Positions 34,901-41,091 of a DNA stretch of 41,091 nt are shown here, piece by piece. Positions within the stretch are counted from its first letter, which is position 1; each line of letters opens with the position of its first letter. The notes under the pieces are model-generated. The model was not told the DNA's origin and ran no database searches. It worked only from the letters and a program-made list of their open reading frames with translations. This DNA comes from Candidatus Omnitrophota bacterium. GTDB taxonomy: Bacteria; Omnitrophota; Gorgyraeia; Tantalellales; Tantalellaceae. Where the stretch lies: contig WJMG01000088.1 of NCBI GenBank assembly GCA_014728075.1, positions 1 to 41,091 of the forward strand, given 5' to 3'. The translations under genes were made by a program, and so were the position numbers.

Positions 34901-37900
34901 AGCGGATTTTTTATCTCCAGCCCGTCAAGACCCTGCTTTATTCCGGGAACGCGGCCCCGGACATATTCCCCGTCCTCTATATTAACGGCCATACAGTTAA
35001 GCAGCTTGACCGGATCGTACCCTCCGTCAAAAACGCTTATACTGTACTCGTGGTCCTGGAAATCTACCTGTTTTCCTTTCAGTTTTTCCAGGGGTTCATC
35101 GCGTTCTATGAAGGATTCCGGCCATTCGTTCTCCAGCAGATGAGCCTGTATCACCGCCTGGACATTGCGCATTTTCTCGGCGTTTATATCGCTGTGTTTT
35201 CCTGAGCCCTCTCCCGAGCGTTTTTCGCACAGGACCTCCAGGACATGCCATATTTCTTTCAGCTTATGCATCGCCAACAGGCTCTGCTCAAAATCCTTTA
35301 CATCCCAGTTCTTTTTCATATCGTTTATCGTTTTCTCAAGATCGCCTATCTTTATGCCGACGGCCCCGCCCCGGGTATTCTCCTGCAGGAACCTGAGAAG
35401 TTTGTCCAGTTTGAAATCCTTTGTATCGGGTTCCCTTAAAAGCGGGAGTTTTTCGACTATAACACCTTCCCTTCCGCCTTCATCCGAAAGATAGGCATCT
35501 ACGGCATCCGCCCCTTCTTCCTCCGAATAAAGCCCGGCGGAAACAAAAGCGTCCTTTATCGTATTAGTCCATACCGCTATATCCCCGGCCTCGCCTTCCA
35601 TCACGAAATTCCTGAGGAACATATCAAGGAGAAGCTCCTGGGCCGGGCCTTCGTAAAAGGCCATTTCCGTATCCCAGTAACTGTGTATCATCTTGACCAG
35701 GTTCTTTAAGGCCCTCAGGCCCGGTATCCTGGGCGGAAGCTTCTTGTTGTTGGGGTCTTCCCTTTTCATTTTTATAAGCTCCTGGACAGCTCCCACGAGC
35801 CCTTGCCACTGGACCTCACCGTCAACTACAACGGGGTCGCCGTTTTCGTCCTTTTTTTCCGCGCCCAGAAGGGCCGGGTTTACCTGGAGATCGTTCCTCG
35901 AAGATACCATTATAAGGTAATCAAGTATGCCTTCCGGACCCAGGGCGTCGAACCGCAGAACGGCGTGGCGTTCGATGAACTCGTCGCTCATGGGTTTTAC
36001 AAAGAATTTACCCGTACCCGGAGGGTTGATGGTGTGTATTACCCCGAAACGCCCGTCGCGCTCCCGTCCGAGTTTCGTACCGTCCGGATAGACCATGAAC
36101 TGTCTCTCGATCGCCTCGTTGAGAACCCCCATCACACCGGGTTTTCCCTGTGTGCTCTCTTCTATTACTACGGTCTTATTGTCCCTGAGACCCACGGCGA
36201 CCGGACCGTAGTCGTGCCCGGAGACCCCTCCCCGCAGGTACGGCTTGAATGTAAGTTCTTCCTTATCCGTGTCCGGCTTTATCTCCACCTGCGGCGTTTC
36301 GGGTCCGTTGAGCAGTTCCCCGATGGCGGAGGCCAGAAAACTCTTACCCGTACCCTGGTCGCCCACGAACACTAAACTCTTGCCCAGGGCCCTTACCTGA
36401 AGGGCGTAATAGAGCGCCGTGCTGTTTGCGGGGTCACCGGTCCCCAGCCAGTAAAGTATATCCTCGGGAAGCCCGCGTTTTTCGAATTCCTCCCGGGCTT
36501 CCGGATGGATCCATATCCGCACCGTATCGAGTTCCTTAACCTCCCCGTAGGCGGAGCGGGGCTTTACCACGAGGTACTCTCCGTCAAGCGTAAAACTGTC
36601 CTTGTCAAGCTTCACCGAAAGCGGGCCATCCGCGTCCCTTATCCCCCGGTCCCCTCCCCTTGTGGGCGGCGTTTCGAACTGGTCGAGAACGGCCTTCTGC
36701 TGGCTCCTTTTCTCCAGGGGTTTCATGTCGTCCGCCTCGAAGTTGAACCACAGGCCGCATACACTCAGCGGAGCCGCGTCCCATGTTCCGGGGAACATCA
36801 TTATATGCTCCAGTATGTTAGCTATAACACGCGGTGACGGGGCCCTTTTAAGGTTCTGTCCCGGCTTCGAGTGGGGCAGGAAGCTTTTGTCCCGCATAAG
36901 CCTTTCCCATCCGCTGAAATCATTTTCGGTAAGTTCGGCCTGCTGGGCGGAATCGTAGCCCGCGAAAGTCAGCCTCATCGGCCAGGCGATATCGACAAGG
37001 ACATCGATAGCGTCTTCAAGCCGCTTCATCTGTTCCCTGTTGTTCTCCGGCCTGAACCCGGGGTATCGTTCTCTTAATTTCTTCTCCACAAGCTTTAAAT
37101 GGAGCTGTTTTTCCTCCGTGGGGCGTTTCCAGTAAAAATCTATATCGTGCAGCCTGTCCTGCGTCGCCTGGTCCGGCGCCATCGCGCCGGCTATGCCTTT
37201 TCTTCTGGTATTAAGCGTAGCCAGTATCCTTGCCCTCTGGTGGTTGGGGAGGGTCTTGAGCTCTTCCCTGCCGCCTGCCCGCACCCACCTCTGGTGTGTC
37301 TTCCCGGCTATGGAGGTCTTGAGAGAATTAAGGACCTTGGGCTTTACCTTGTTTATCTCGTCCACGACGACCCACCCTCCGTTGTGAAGGGCTTTGTTGA
37401 CCGGCGTGTAAAGGTGTCCGGAAGTAAGGCTCTCTTCCACTCCGAGGGTCTGGTACTCTATAAGGTCTTCCGGCTCCATGTCCTGGTTACCGGCGACGAA
37501 ATACACTTCCTCGTTCATAAGGTGCGCCGCGGCCCTCACGAGCTCGTCCTTACCTAATCCGGTCTCGCCTTTTAGCCGGACTATCTTGCCTTCCCAGTCT
37601 TCGGCCTTGTCGAATTTCTCTATTTCAAGGTCATAGAGTATTTCCATTTCCCCGGCCTCCTCCGCTTCCTTAACGGCGGCTACCCTCCTGGACGCCGGAT
37701 CGAATATTACCATGCCACCTGTCCCGCTGTCGTAATTTATCGAGGCCAGTTCCGAGAATTTTCCGTTAACGCCGGTCACGGGGCTCCACTCCCCGCTGGA
37801 AGTCTTTACGAAAAGGTTCCCCATCGCGTCTATCCGCCAGGAGATACCATCCTTTTCAAAAAGCTTATGGCCGTCGGACTCTTCGCTTGCCGGAGGCGCG

Positions 37901-40900
37901 CCGTATATGTCGAATTCCCTGTCTTTCGCCCAGTTACCGTCGTTGTCCTTACTCATCAGTAATACGCGTTTATTGTCCACGCTCCTTATGTAATGTCTTC
38001 CGTCGGGCGAATAAGAGGTATACGCGACATCCTGGAGATAAAGCGCCTGGAATATCTCGAGAAGTCTGCGCTCGTTGCCGTCGTCATCGACCGTCACGGT
38101 CGCGGGCACATTGGCTCCGCCGGGCCCTCTCTGCCACCTGAGCTCGTGTTCGACACCCCGTTTGTCCTTTCGTTTCCATACGAGCCAGTCCACACCGTTG
38201 ACTTCCTGATAATAGAAATGTCTGTAACCCGTAGGCCTGAGCGGCGGTTCGTCCGTTCCTTCGGGCCTGTTCTTGAGATATATATCTCTTCCCGCCTTGA
38301 AAAGCATATCGAGGACCGGAGATGAGACCACGGGCAGAAGCCCGAGCGTGACCTTCGCAAGCACTTCCGCCCACGAAATATCGTAATTCGGAGGCGCTAT
38401 GCTCTCGGCAAAAGCTTTTGCCACCTTTTCCGGAAGATCGCTGAGGTCCTTATTGTCCGGAAGTATAGAGCGGTACTCCCCGAACGCGTTAAGGACGCTT
38501 TTCTGATTACCGCTGTCGTTCCCCGCGCATACACCGAAAACGCTTACGCCGTTATCGTCCGCGTATTCGAGAGTTTCCCTGACTTCGGTCTTGTCTTCAA
38601 AGTCTATATCACCGTCGCCTACAAGGAAAAGTATCCGCCTGGCCTTTTCCTCGGAACCTGCCGGTTCGTCGGATTCGGCAAGCCTGGTGACGAACTCGCC
38701 CAGCGCGGCCATCTGGTCGGTACCTCCGGAGGCCTCCATTTTTTTGAGAGCGTCGTAAATAAGGCGCTCTTTCCGGCATTCCCCTATCTCGGAACTGGTC
38801 TCGTGGCTTATAAAGAGTTCGCTTCCCCGTTCAAAAGCTCCTATCTCGAACTCTATCGGGCCGTGGCCTCTCCTTTCCAGCTCGTCGTTCACATCGAAGA
38901 CAACCTCCAGAAGCAGGAATGTCATCAAACGCGCGTATATTATGGCGTTGTTCCATCCCATGCTACCGCTTTTATCTACCAGGAATGTAAGTTTTACAGG
39001 GAGGGGCTTAGTGTCCCTTCTTTTCACGAAAGCGTCCTGGCCAAAGACGCCTCTTATGGCCTTTTTCAGTATGCCGGAGTACCTGGAGGAAAAATTCTCC
39101 GAATCTTCCGCCGGGACAACAAGGCCTTTGACGACCTCCTTCATGCTGTCAAGAAGGTCTTCCCCGAGCATGTCCTTCCAGCCGTTGTACTCGGCAAGCT
39201 CCTTTGCATTGAGCCCCGTCCTCTCCATGTCGGCAAGAAGCTCCCTCTTTTTCTGAGCCTCAAGCCAGGCCGGATCTATTTTCGTATCGAAAGTCCGCCC
39301 CTCGTAATCGTCCGTCATTTCCTTGTGATCGGTGTTTTCCCTGTCGGTGTTTTCCATGATATTCTTCAGGGAAGTCATGTCAGATGTGTCCACACCTTCC
39401 GGGAGTTCCAGCCTCTCCGGAGAAGGTCCGCCTTTTGCCTCTCGCCTTTCGCCTTTATCCTGGCCCGTGGTCTGTGGCCCGTCGGCTGCGGCCTTCTCTC
39501 CATCGCCTTCAGCCTTTTGCCCTTCGCCTTTTGCCTGATCCGCGGTCTGACCCTTAGCCTGATCCTCAGATCCAGGACTTCCTCCACTTTTTCCTTTTTC
39601 GCTGCGCCTACGGCTTGCGGATCCTGCGTCGCTTCGCTCCTGGTTTTCCTTTTTCCTTTTTCCTTTAAGGTCTTCTATCTCCCTCTCCAGCTTCTCCGCC
39701 TCCCGCTGAAGCTCATCGAGCGACTCTCCGGCTTCGCCCAACCCCTGTTTTATCCCTTCACATCCTTCCTTTATCCTTTCCGCCTCTTCCTTTATGGCAT
39801 CGGCTACCTGGGACATCTGTGTCGGGTCCTGGGCACCTTCCGAATACTCTTTAAGCTTTTCCGTAAGGCGCTTCAGCCTGTTAAGCTTCTCCTGGAGCTT
39901 CTTTATTCTTTCATTAACCTCTTCCGAATCATTAGCAAGCTCACTTGAGCTTTCCTTCATCCCCCTGGCCATATCCGGATGGGGAAGTTCTCTTTCGCTT
40001 TCAAAAGCACCGTCCCGGATATTATCCGCCGTTTCCTCAAGGGCCCTGCCTTTCTCACTAAGTTCTTTTCCGGCCTCTCTGAGGTCCGAAGCCTTTCGGT
40101 CTATCTCCCCGGCCGCGTTCTTTCTGTCCTCGGAAGACCCCGCCTGGTCCGGAACGCCTTTCTTCACTTCATCAGATCCCCTGTCTATATTATCCGCTTT
40201 TCCCGCTATATCACTGAGTTTTTCCGACATACTTTCGAGCGCCTGCTCTATGTTCTGCATCATATCTTCCAGGTCGGAGGGTCCTTCACCCGGAACTCCT
40301 TTACCTCTACCTTTACCTGTGCCTGTACCTTTACCTGACGGCTGATGAGCCCCCTGATTCATTGCCGCCGAGGCAAGCTGCTGCATGACCTGCTCCATTA
40401 CTGCTTTCTGGACATCCTGAGGAAGAGATTCGAACCAGTCCTCCACCTGCCTCATTTGTTCCGGGGTCATATTTCCCGGGTCCATCTCACCCTGACGCAT
40501 ACTGCCGTCCCTCTGGAGCTGTTCCATCATCTTCCGCGCCTTCTCGGTCTCGATGTCTTTCTCGAAAAGTTCGCTGTAAACCGGCCATATTTCCGCCACT
40601 ATGACCTCGTATATACTTTCGTAAGACGAAAATTCGTTCACCCTGAACATGATCTTGCTCCATCCTTCAAACGACCTCCTGACAGCTTCTTTTAATGGTC
40701 CGTCCGCCTTCACTCTGGGGTCTTCAGGAATGCTCCTCCCATCCTTTACCGGATCGTAGCTGCTCCACCTGTAAAGAAGCGTATCCAGATACTGCAGATG
40801 AAGCGGATATGAGTTAAAAAGCTCTTTCTCCACCCTTTCGCTTCCCAGGTCGAATTTCTCCTCAAAGACCTTATGTATGGTCTCCGGGATATGCTTGTAT

Positions 40901-41091
40901 TTCTCCCGGTATTCACTTTCGCTGTTTACCTGCCTTTGCGTAGCCGGAAGAGCCATGTAGATCGATCTGGGTATAAGGAGCGCGTCCCAGAGAACGCCGA
41001 ACTGCGGAAGATCGAACATTTCCCCGTGTGCCTCGATTATTTTTTCATCGCTTGAGTTCTGTGCCCTGTAAAGAGCGAGAAGAAGGTTCCC
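28921..41091 (-). CDS. Giant multidomain vWA / dual AAA+ (MoxR-midasin-like) protein, 5' end outside window
   Basis: The frame is open from the right edge to the TAA at 28921-28923. The first Met in the window (41017-41019) gives 4,032 residues, and 24 further codons upstream are also open without a stop, so the gene is at least 4,056 codons and partial. Numbering from that Met: a helical region then Q/E/K-rich coiled coils (1-660), a vWA domain (666-877), a beta-rich segment (890-1120), AAA+ module 1 (1127-1374), AAA+ module 2 (1534-1717), helical linkers (1720-2280), beta-propeller-like strands with DG turns (about 2330-2770 and 3010-3250), TPR-like helices (3372-3647) and an unrecognised C-terminal domain (about 3750-4032). 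AAA+ plus vWA pairing is known from MoxR/CoxE, magnesium chelatase and midasin, where ATP-driven remodelling acts on a client held by vWA. The client here is unknown. No export signal can be judged without the true N-terminus. Confidence 0.85.
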   Translation of the reverse strand, partial: GNLLLALYRAQNSSDEKIIEAHGEMFDLPQFGVLWDALLIPRSIYMALPATQRQVNSESEYREKYKHIPETIHKVFEEKFDLGSERVEKELFNSYPLHLQYLDTLLYRWSSYDPVKDGRSIPEDPRVKADGPLKEAVRRSFEGWSKIMFRVNEFSSYESIYEVIVAEIWPVYSELFEKDIETEKARKMMEQLQRDGSMRQGEMDPGNMTPEQMRQVEDWFESLPQDVQKAVMEQVMQQLASAAMNQGAHQPSGKGTGTGKGRGKGVPGEGPSDLEDMMQNIEQALESMSEKLSDIAGKADNIDRGSDEVKKGVPDQAGSSEDRKNAAGEIDRKASDLREAGKELSEKGRALEETADNIRDGAFESERELPHPDMARGMKESSSELANDSEEVNERIKKLQEKLNRLKRLTEKLKEYSEGAQDPTQMSQVADAIKEEAERIKEGCEGIKQGLGEAGESLDELQREAEKLEREIEDLKGKRKKENQERSDAGSASRRRSEKGKSGGSPGSEDQAKGQTADQAKGEGQKAEGDGEKAAADGPQTTGQDKGERREAKGGPSPERLELPEGVDTSDMTSLKNIMENTDRENTDHKEMTDDYEGRTFDTKIDPAWLEAQKKRELLADMERTGLNAKELAEYNGWKDMLGEDLLDSMKEVVKGLVVPAEDSENFSSRYSGILKKAIRGVFGQDAFVKRRDTKPLPVKLTFLVDKSGSMGWNNAIIYARLMTFLLLEVVFDVNDELERRGHGPIEFEIGAFERGSELFISHETSSEIGECRKERLIYDALKKMEASGGTDQMAALGEFVTRLAESDEPAGSEEKARRILFLVGDGDIDFEDKTEVRETLEYADDNGVSVFGVCAGNDSGNQKSVLNAFGEYRSILPDNKDLSDLPEKVAKAFAESIAPPNYDISWAEVLAKVTLGLLPVVSSPVLDMLFKAGRDIYLKNRPEGTDEPPLRPTGYRHFYYQEVNGVDWLVWKRKDKRGVEHELRWQRGPGGANVPATVTVDDDGNERRLLEIFQALYLQDVAYTSYSPDGRHYIRSVDNKRVLLMSKDNDGNWAKDREFDIYGAPPASEESDGHKLFEKDGISWRIDAMGNLFVKTSSGEWSPVTGVNGKFSELASINYDSGTGGMVIFDPASRRVAAVKEAEEAGEMEILYDLEIEKFDKAEDWEGKIVRLKGETGLGKDELVRAAAHLMNEEVYFVAGNQDMEPEDLIEYQTLGVEESLTSGHLYTPVNKALHNGGWVVVDEINKVKPKVLNSLKTSIAGKTHQRWVRAGGREELKTLPNHQRARILATLNTRRKGIAGAMAPDQATQDRLHDIDFYWKRPTEEKQLHLKLVEKKLRERYPGFRPENNREQMKRLEDAIDVLVDIAWPMRLTFAGYDSAQQAELTENDFSGWERLMRDKSFLPHSKPGQNLKRAPSPRVIANILEHIMMFPGTWDAAPLSVCGLWFNFEADDMKPLEKRSQQKAVLDQFETPPTRGGDRGIRDADGPLSVKLDKDSFTLDGEYLVVKPRSAYGEVKELDTVRIWIHPEAREEFEKRGLPEDILYWLGTGDPANSTALYYALQVRALGKSLVFVGDQGTGKSFLASAIGELLNGPETPQVEIKPDTDKEELTFKPYLRGGVSGHDYGPVAVGLRDNKTVVIEESTQGKPGVMGVLNEAIERQFMVYPDGTKLGRERDGRFGVIHTINPPGTGKFFVKPMSDEFIERHAVLRFDALGPEGILDYLIMVSSRNDLQVNPALLGAEKKDENGDPVVVDGEVQWQGLVGAVQELIKMKREDPNNKKLPPRIPGLRALKNLVKMIHSYWDTEMAFYEGPAQELLLDMFLRNFVMEGEAGDIAVWTNTIKDAFVSAGLYSEEEGADAVDAYLSDEGGREGVIVEKLPLLREPDTKDFKLDKLLRFLQENTRGGAVGIKIGDLEKTINDMKKNWDVKDFEQSLLAMHKLKEIWHVLEVLCEKRSGEGSGKHSDINAEKMRNVQAVIQAHLLENEWPESFIERDEPLEKLKGKQVDFQDHEYSISVFDGGYDPVKLLNCMAVNIEDGEYVRGRVPGIKQGLDGLEIKNPLLHEVIEGLTQILHWYLLLKIFSDKYPDVEEAVSLKDELGSKIDGGPLSLEDLAELVNKTDMITERWNKIRPEHWEKDDLDHFDGAGMEELKDIFRKDILLAREMYLACALRHAVDPIDPDEQAYYLRAMERLYSVWRELVKENEEFGISRAKGKSIVDSREPTVGKPVSVRQKLVEEAGKRRISEAKLDKFIEELAESFSGRYLTDEEEKWWTLEENGKTVGGIVFGKNKEGKRELYITPFEFDGDGKLVVNKTRMTLVRSRDIREGGEAVNNGITITFGGDDMRYDENGRIMSISAKQVCINPLDASRVWEEDLPVAVDYDKFAELALDETADESTDASPRIEVRKLDESVPEDKAILNKINAEENIEMIEDKEFIQVSGDHVWTDKAVETILNTYGISVEGKYVVREIQRDRDGNIFAIIISPERKLKSIISLTPDAEKLNAAFNGGDLRIEEVEKWVGNHFVPKAIAADKDGDIYLFGWRDVLIIRPDGSGLNTDKGGNDGRPGIISLETLFHGSIDSETVIIDDADNVLIHELDADQPGVRSKDRLHIMTSDMKVFSFDPQKNAQFSFFGTDEPNVFYVGEGPFGEGGWIKRYEVVRDGGKQAAGNSMEKRESISEKIEKGLPGGLEFGHTIVDVGNVERSDFYKMEKNNEDEEGYVYYIDDEPSRVLIVSPEGDLVDVIDLEEYEVYGPVAVISARGPEKEGARRTLYALGADDEYATNFVLGFENYEEAKKRGVEQTPDSGPLTAEDLTPQQKADIDMLLAGLLEEGTEEVEKEAQEKTTMTPEEAREELARVEELIRDKGPGIKDELKEGSEMAEDTGLTPAGIITERLESAGVDLDPFDWIAAAEEAIRKFEVDNADTGYDTVVQLWDDRKCAGILVTFDVKDASGGLIGHEGHIHVLDVEPDGTFAVSERFNEYTPGTGQKFASWLPIKEKAENDAEKIAEEKYKLVMELLSEEERAASEEKPDEVLLPGHSVQSVGLVDDTKKIKSIFPEGVIVTETTGLDGKRYVLDRQKNEVWILFPDGRVYDIIKHNKLTGAEDMRVEEGLLYIKGAEETVHFYELDLDKGGARAGEGAFEVLRQGHSVVASDWLAVEEKSAVFFQDERYADADMISPDELDVEDIDAFDQVVAFENGTVFALKKEENRVYVYRDKGAEIYDIIEFPRDDRYESERRGKTIREVRADKNKLYLLIGDGRAVKYELDLHKDSARRTARSVRAESLSADDESGGSRVENREVEVSGVGFQVIDEEATEEPVIQKLEERRKMLQRVVDLDVEIEKVKEKGEGQKAKVRAEQTTADGPRTVEESSGELTEEYAAKIKKLFEKAEHLEEILRNSKKVYRKAKEKVRKVRYEIVMAKARAGMREELRRFYDEIMNRKKSEIDRQMLIKLAAGMAIAGDVKGSKKMFKEIKALFRTQNNKDDVDRLIDLAEGCYEAGIIDEMRNTLEETGMVAEENQNVLTICRIVELQVRAGLPGEEAKKKIEIAKKVTRTSAKNKGEEADLLIYIAQREAHIEGGIDDARRTFEEAKRSLEGIRGSRKVVLGTERLIDIGVAQASAGMTEEARETFQEAEKSTKNIKNEERRSEIADRLESERIKAGFLKGQEETENSDEGKGSGESKEKEEYEEIIVQIYDIIVEIDRLVSLSKEETNVKDRLQELTEERERLVRILLGLEEERVPIDIPESLITAMWTLLTVRNNTSYLEEPVRVIKPYLEEFKGLEWFDETVEKIREYQGERFDNMLSMVKEKVKEAGFGEYYESSVKPVFDQMQGLASKGEATAEVKVRQKRSLILYADDIIENAIICDLEESLRKIIGERDILDGGKIVLYVQGEVNLEKTEAMRDLIESVVPATEAVIVRKWEHESRLDKNFRGPDTEIKALLRCLNSKRDTGEKAMNTEDLFAVIRGNGIDWTKATLKYDIEVPLIVINDNVKGIYSFAQALEIAIRTLNQEAGFEGWIREFLPTVPLTDDMYEKFIIYRDQVLIKA
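30079..30906 (-). other. TPR-like helical repeat block of the giant protein
   Basis: Residues 3372-3647 contain about six or seven helix-turn-helix units of 35-40 residues with an A..AGM..EAR..F.EA pattern, for example VAQASAGMTEEARETFQEAE and MAIAGDVKGSKKMFKEIKAL. The DNA here looks more AT-rich than the flanks. It is probably a protein-binding surface. Confidence 0.7.
30972..31050 (-). repeat. Intergenic-type words inside the giant gene (GGTCTGT and GCCTTTTGCC families)
   Basis: The plus strand reads GACCGTCGGCCGTGGTCTGT then CTTCGCCTTTTGCCCTTCGC. These are the same words as at 21465-21487 and 14147-14176, yet they lie within the open frame. They encode a Lys/Glu/Gly-rich linker (KGEGQKAKVRAEQTTADGPR, residues about 3324-3350). 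Confidence 0.7.
34400..34452 (-). repeat. Intergenic-type words inside the giant gene (GTCGAC/GCCTTTCGCC)
   Basis: AACCGTCGGCTCTCGACTGT, then CGACTATAGACTTGCC and TTTCGCCC, resemble intergenic GGTCTGTCGACCG and GCCTTTCGCC words. They encode a short linker, RAKGKSIVDSREPTVGKP. Confidence 0.45.
35869..36420 (-). other. AAA+ module 2 of the giant protein (dynein/midasin-like)
   Basis: Canonical Walker A GDQGTGKS begins at residue 1553. The Walker B equivalent reads TVVIEEST (about 1614-1621), with Glu in place of the usual Asp before the catalytic Glu. FGVIHTINPPGTGKF resembles the sensor-1 strand of MoxR and midasin proteins, and SDEFIERHAVLRFD the region that follows it. Confidence 0.78.
36898..37641 (-). 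other. AAA+ module 1 of the giant protein (MoxR/AAA_5-like)
   Basis: Walker A-like GETGLGKDEL begins at residue 1151. The residue after GK is Asp rather than Ser or Thr. Walker B VVVDEINK is intact at about 1220. ARILATLNTRR resembles sensor 1 and a helical lid follows (HLKLVEKKLRERYPG). Nucleotide binding may persist but hydrolysis is questionable. Confidence 0.78.
38389..39024 (-). other. vWA domain of the giant protein
   Basis: Residues 666-877 from the first Met in the window. LTFLVDKSGSMGWNNAIIYA carries the MIDAS DxSxS motif (D682, S684, S686). SGGTDQMAALGEFV supplies the MIDAS Thr and FLVGDGDIDFEDK the third acidic position. All metal-site residues are intact, so divalent-metal-dependent ligand binding is expected. 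The long acidic and Q-rich segment before it recalls CobT, BchD and NorD. Confidence 0.85.
39427..39670 (-). repeat. Long intergenic-type word array inside the giant gene
   Basis: From the left: CCTTTTGCCTCTCGCCTTTC words, GGCCCGTGGTCTGTGGCCCG words, CCTTCAGCCTTTTGCCCTTC words, GATCCGCGGTCTGACCC, and CTTTTTCCTTTTTCC words. Each has a counterpart in the gene-free gaps. They encode the low-complexity linker before the vWA domain (about residues 450-532, rich in K, G, E, Q, A). Confidence 0.75.
40298..40341 (-). repeat. Tandem ACCTTTACC words inside the giant gene
   Basis: Six to seven 6-base words of the type TTACCT, CTACCT or TGTACC encode GKGTGTGKGRGKG (about residues 227-241). The same ACCTGTACCTTT words form one arm of the pilB-pilC intergenic repeat at 4081-4100. 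Confidence 0.75.

Noticed and set aside
36898-39024. Giant protein as a magnesium or cobalt chelatase fusion
   Set aside because: vWA plus AAA+ occurs in chelatases, but no porphyrin or cobalamin genes are nearby, the size is far larger, and the domain order differs.
38803-39948. Plus-strand open frame (381 codons) opposite the giant gene
   Set aside because: It runs antisense to the vWA and linker region, and its composition reflects the repeat words on the other strand; no ribosome-binding site or domain is visible.

Overview
The window is a dense bacterial chromosome segment of about 50% GC by eye. Every gene I can support lies on the minus strand, so transcription runs from high to low coordinates. 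The source looks like a Gram-negative bacterium. It has lipoprotein processing genes, a rod-shape mre/mrd cluster and a type IV pilus. I infer Candidatus Omnitrophota or a close relative. The reasons are the small pilin with an FIRARE / ACIANLKQIDGAKTLWAL-type sequence, a giant multidomain protein of more than 4,000 residues, and gene borders filled with short degenerate word repeats. This placement is an inference; no rRNA is present to confirm it.

Layout from left to right. Positions 1-10561 hold a type IV pilus locus. In transcription order it is a GAF/HAMP protein with a ruined GGDEF domain, pilT, a stand-alone MshEN (c-di-GMP sensor type) protein, two pilB-type ATPases in tandem, pilC, a separately promoted pilin, a TPR/O-mannosyltransferase-like membrane protein, and the first 27 codons of pilM running off the left edge. 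Positions 10729-18731 hold a cell-shape cluster: mreB, mreC, mreD, mrdA (PBP2), rodA, then a B12-type radical SAM protein. Positions 18997-28357 hold housekeeping genes: proC, yggT, DUF167, mtnP, ileS, a DksA/TraR zinc-finger gene, lspA, lgt, rluD and aroA. Positions 28921-41091 are one open reading frame that is still open at the right edge. Its protein is at least 4,056 residues long and combines a Q/E/K-rich region, a von Willebrand A domain, two MoxR/midasin-like AAA+ modules, beta-propeller-like segments, helical TPR-like repeats and an unrecognised C-terminal domain.

Regulatory signals are unusually readable. Three minus-strand promoters (before pilM, mreB and proC) share a perfect TTGACA, a 17-base spacer and an extended -10 of the form TGnTACnnT. 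Rho-independent terminators follow the pilin, aroA and the giant gene.

The least expected content is non-coding. Most intergenic gaps are filled with short degenerate words, often as two arms in opposite orientation around a core. Two of these elements occur as near-identical inverted copies 12-27 kb apart. The same words appear inside low-complexity linkers of the giant gene, where they are translated. I regard this repeat system together with the giant vWA/AAA+ protein as the main candidates for something undescribed.
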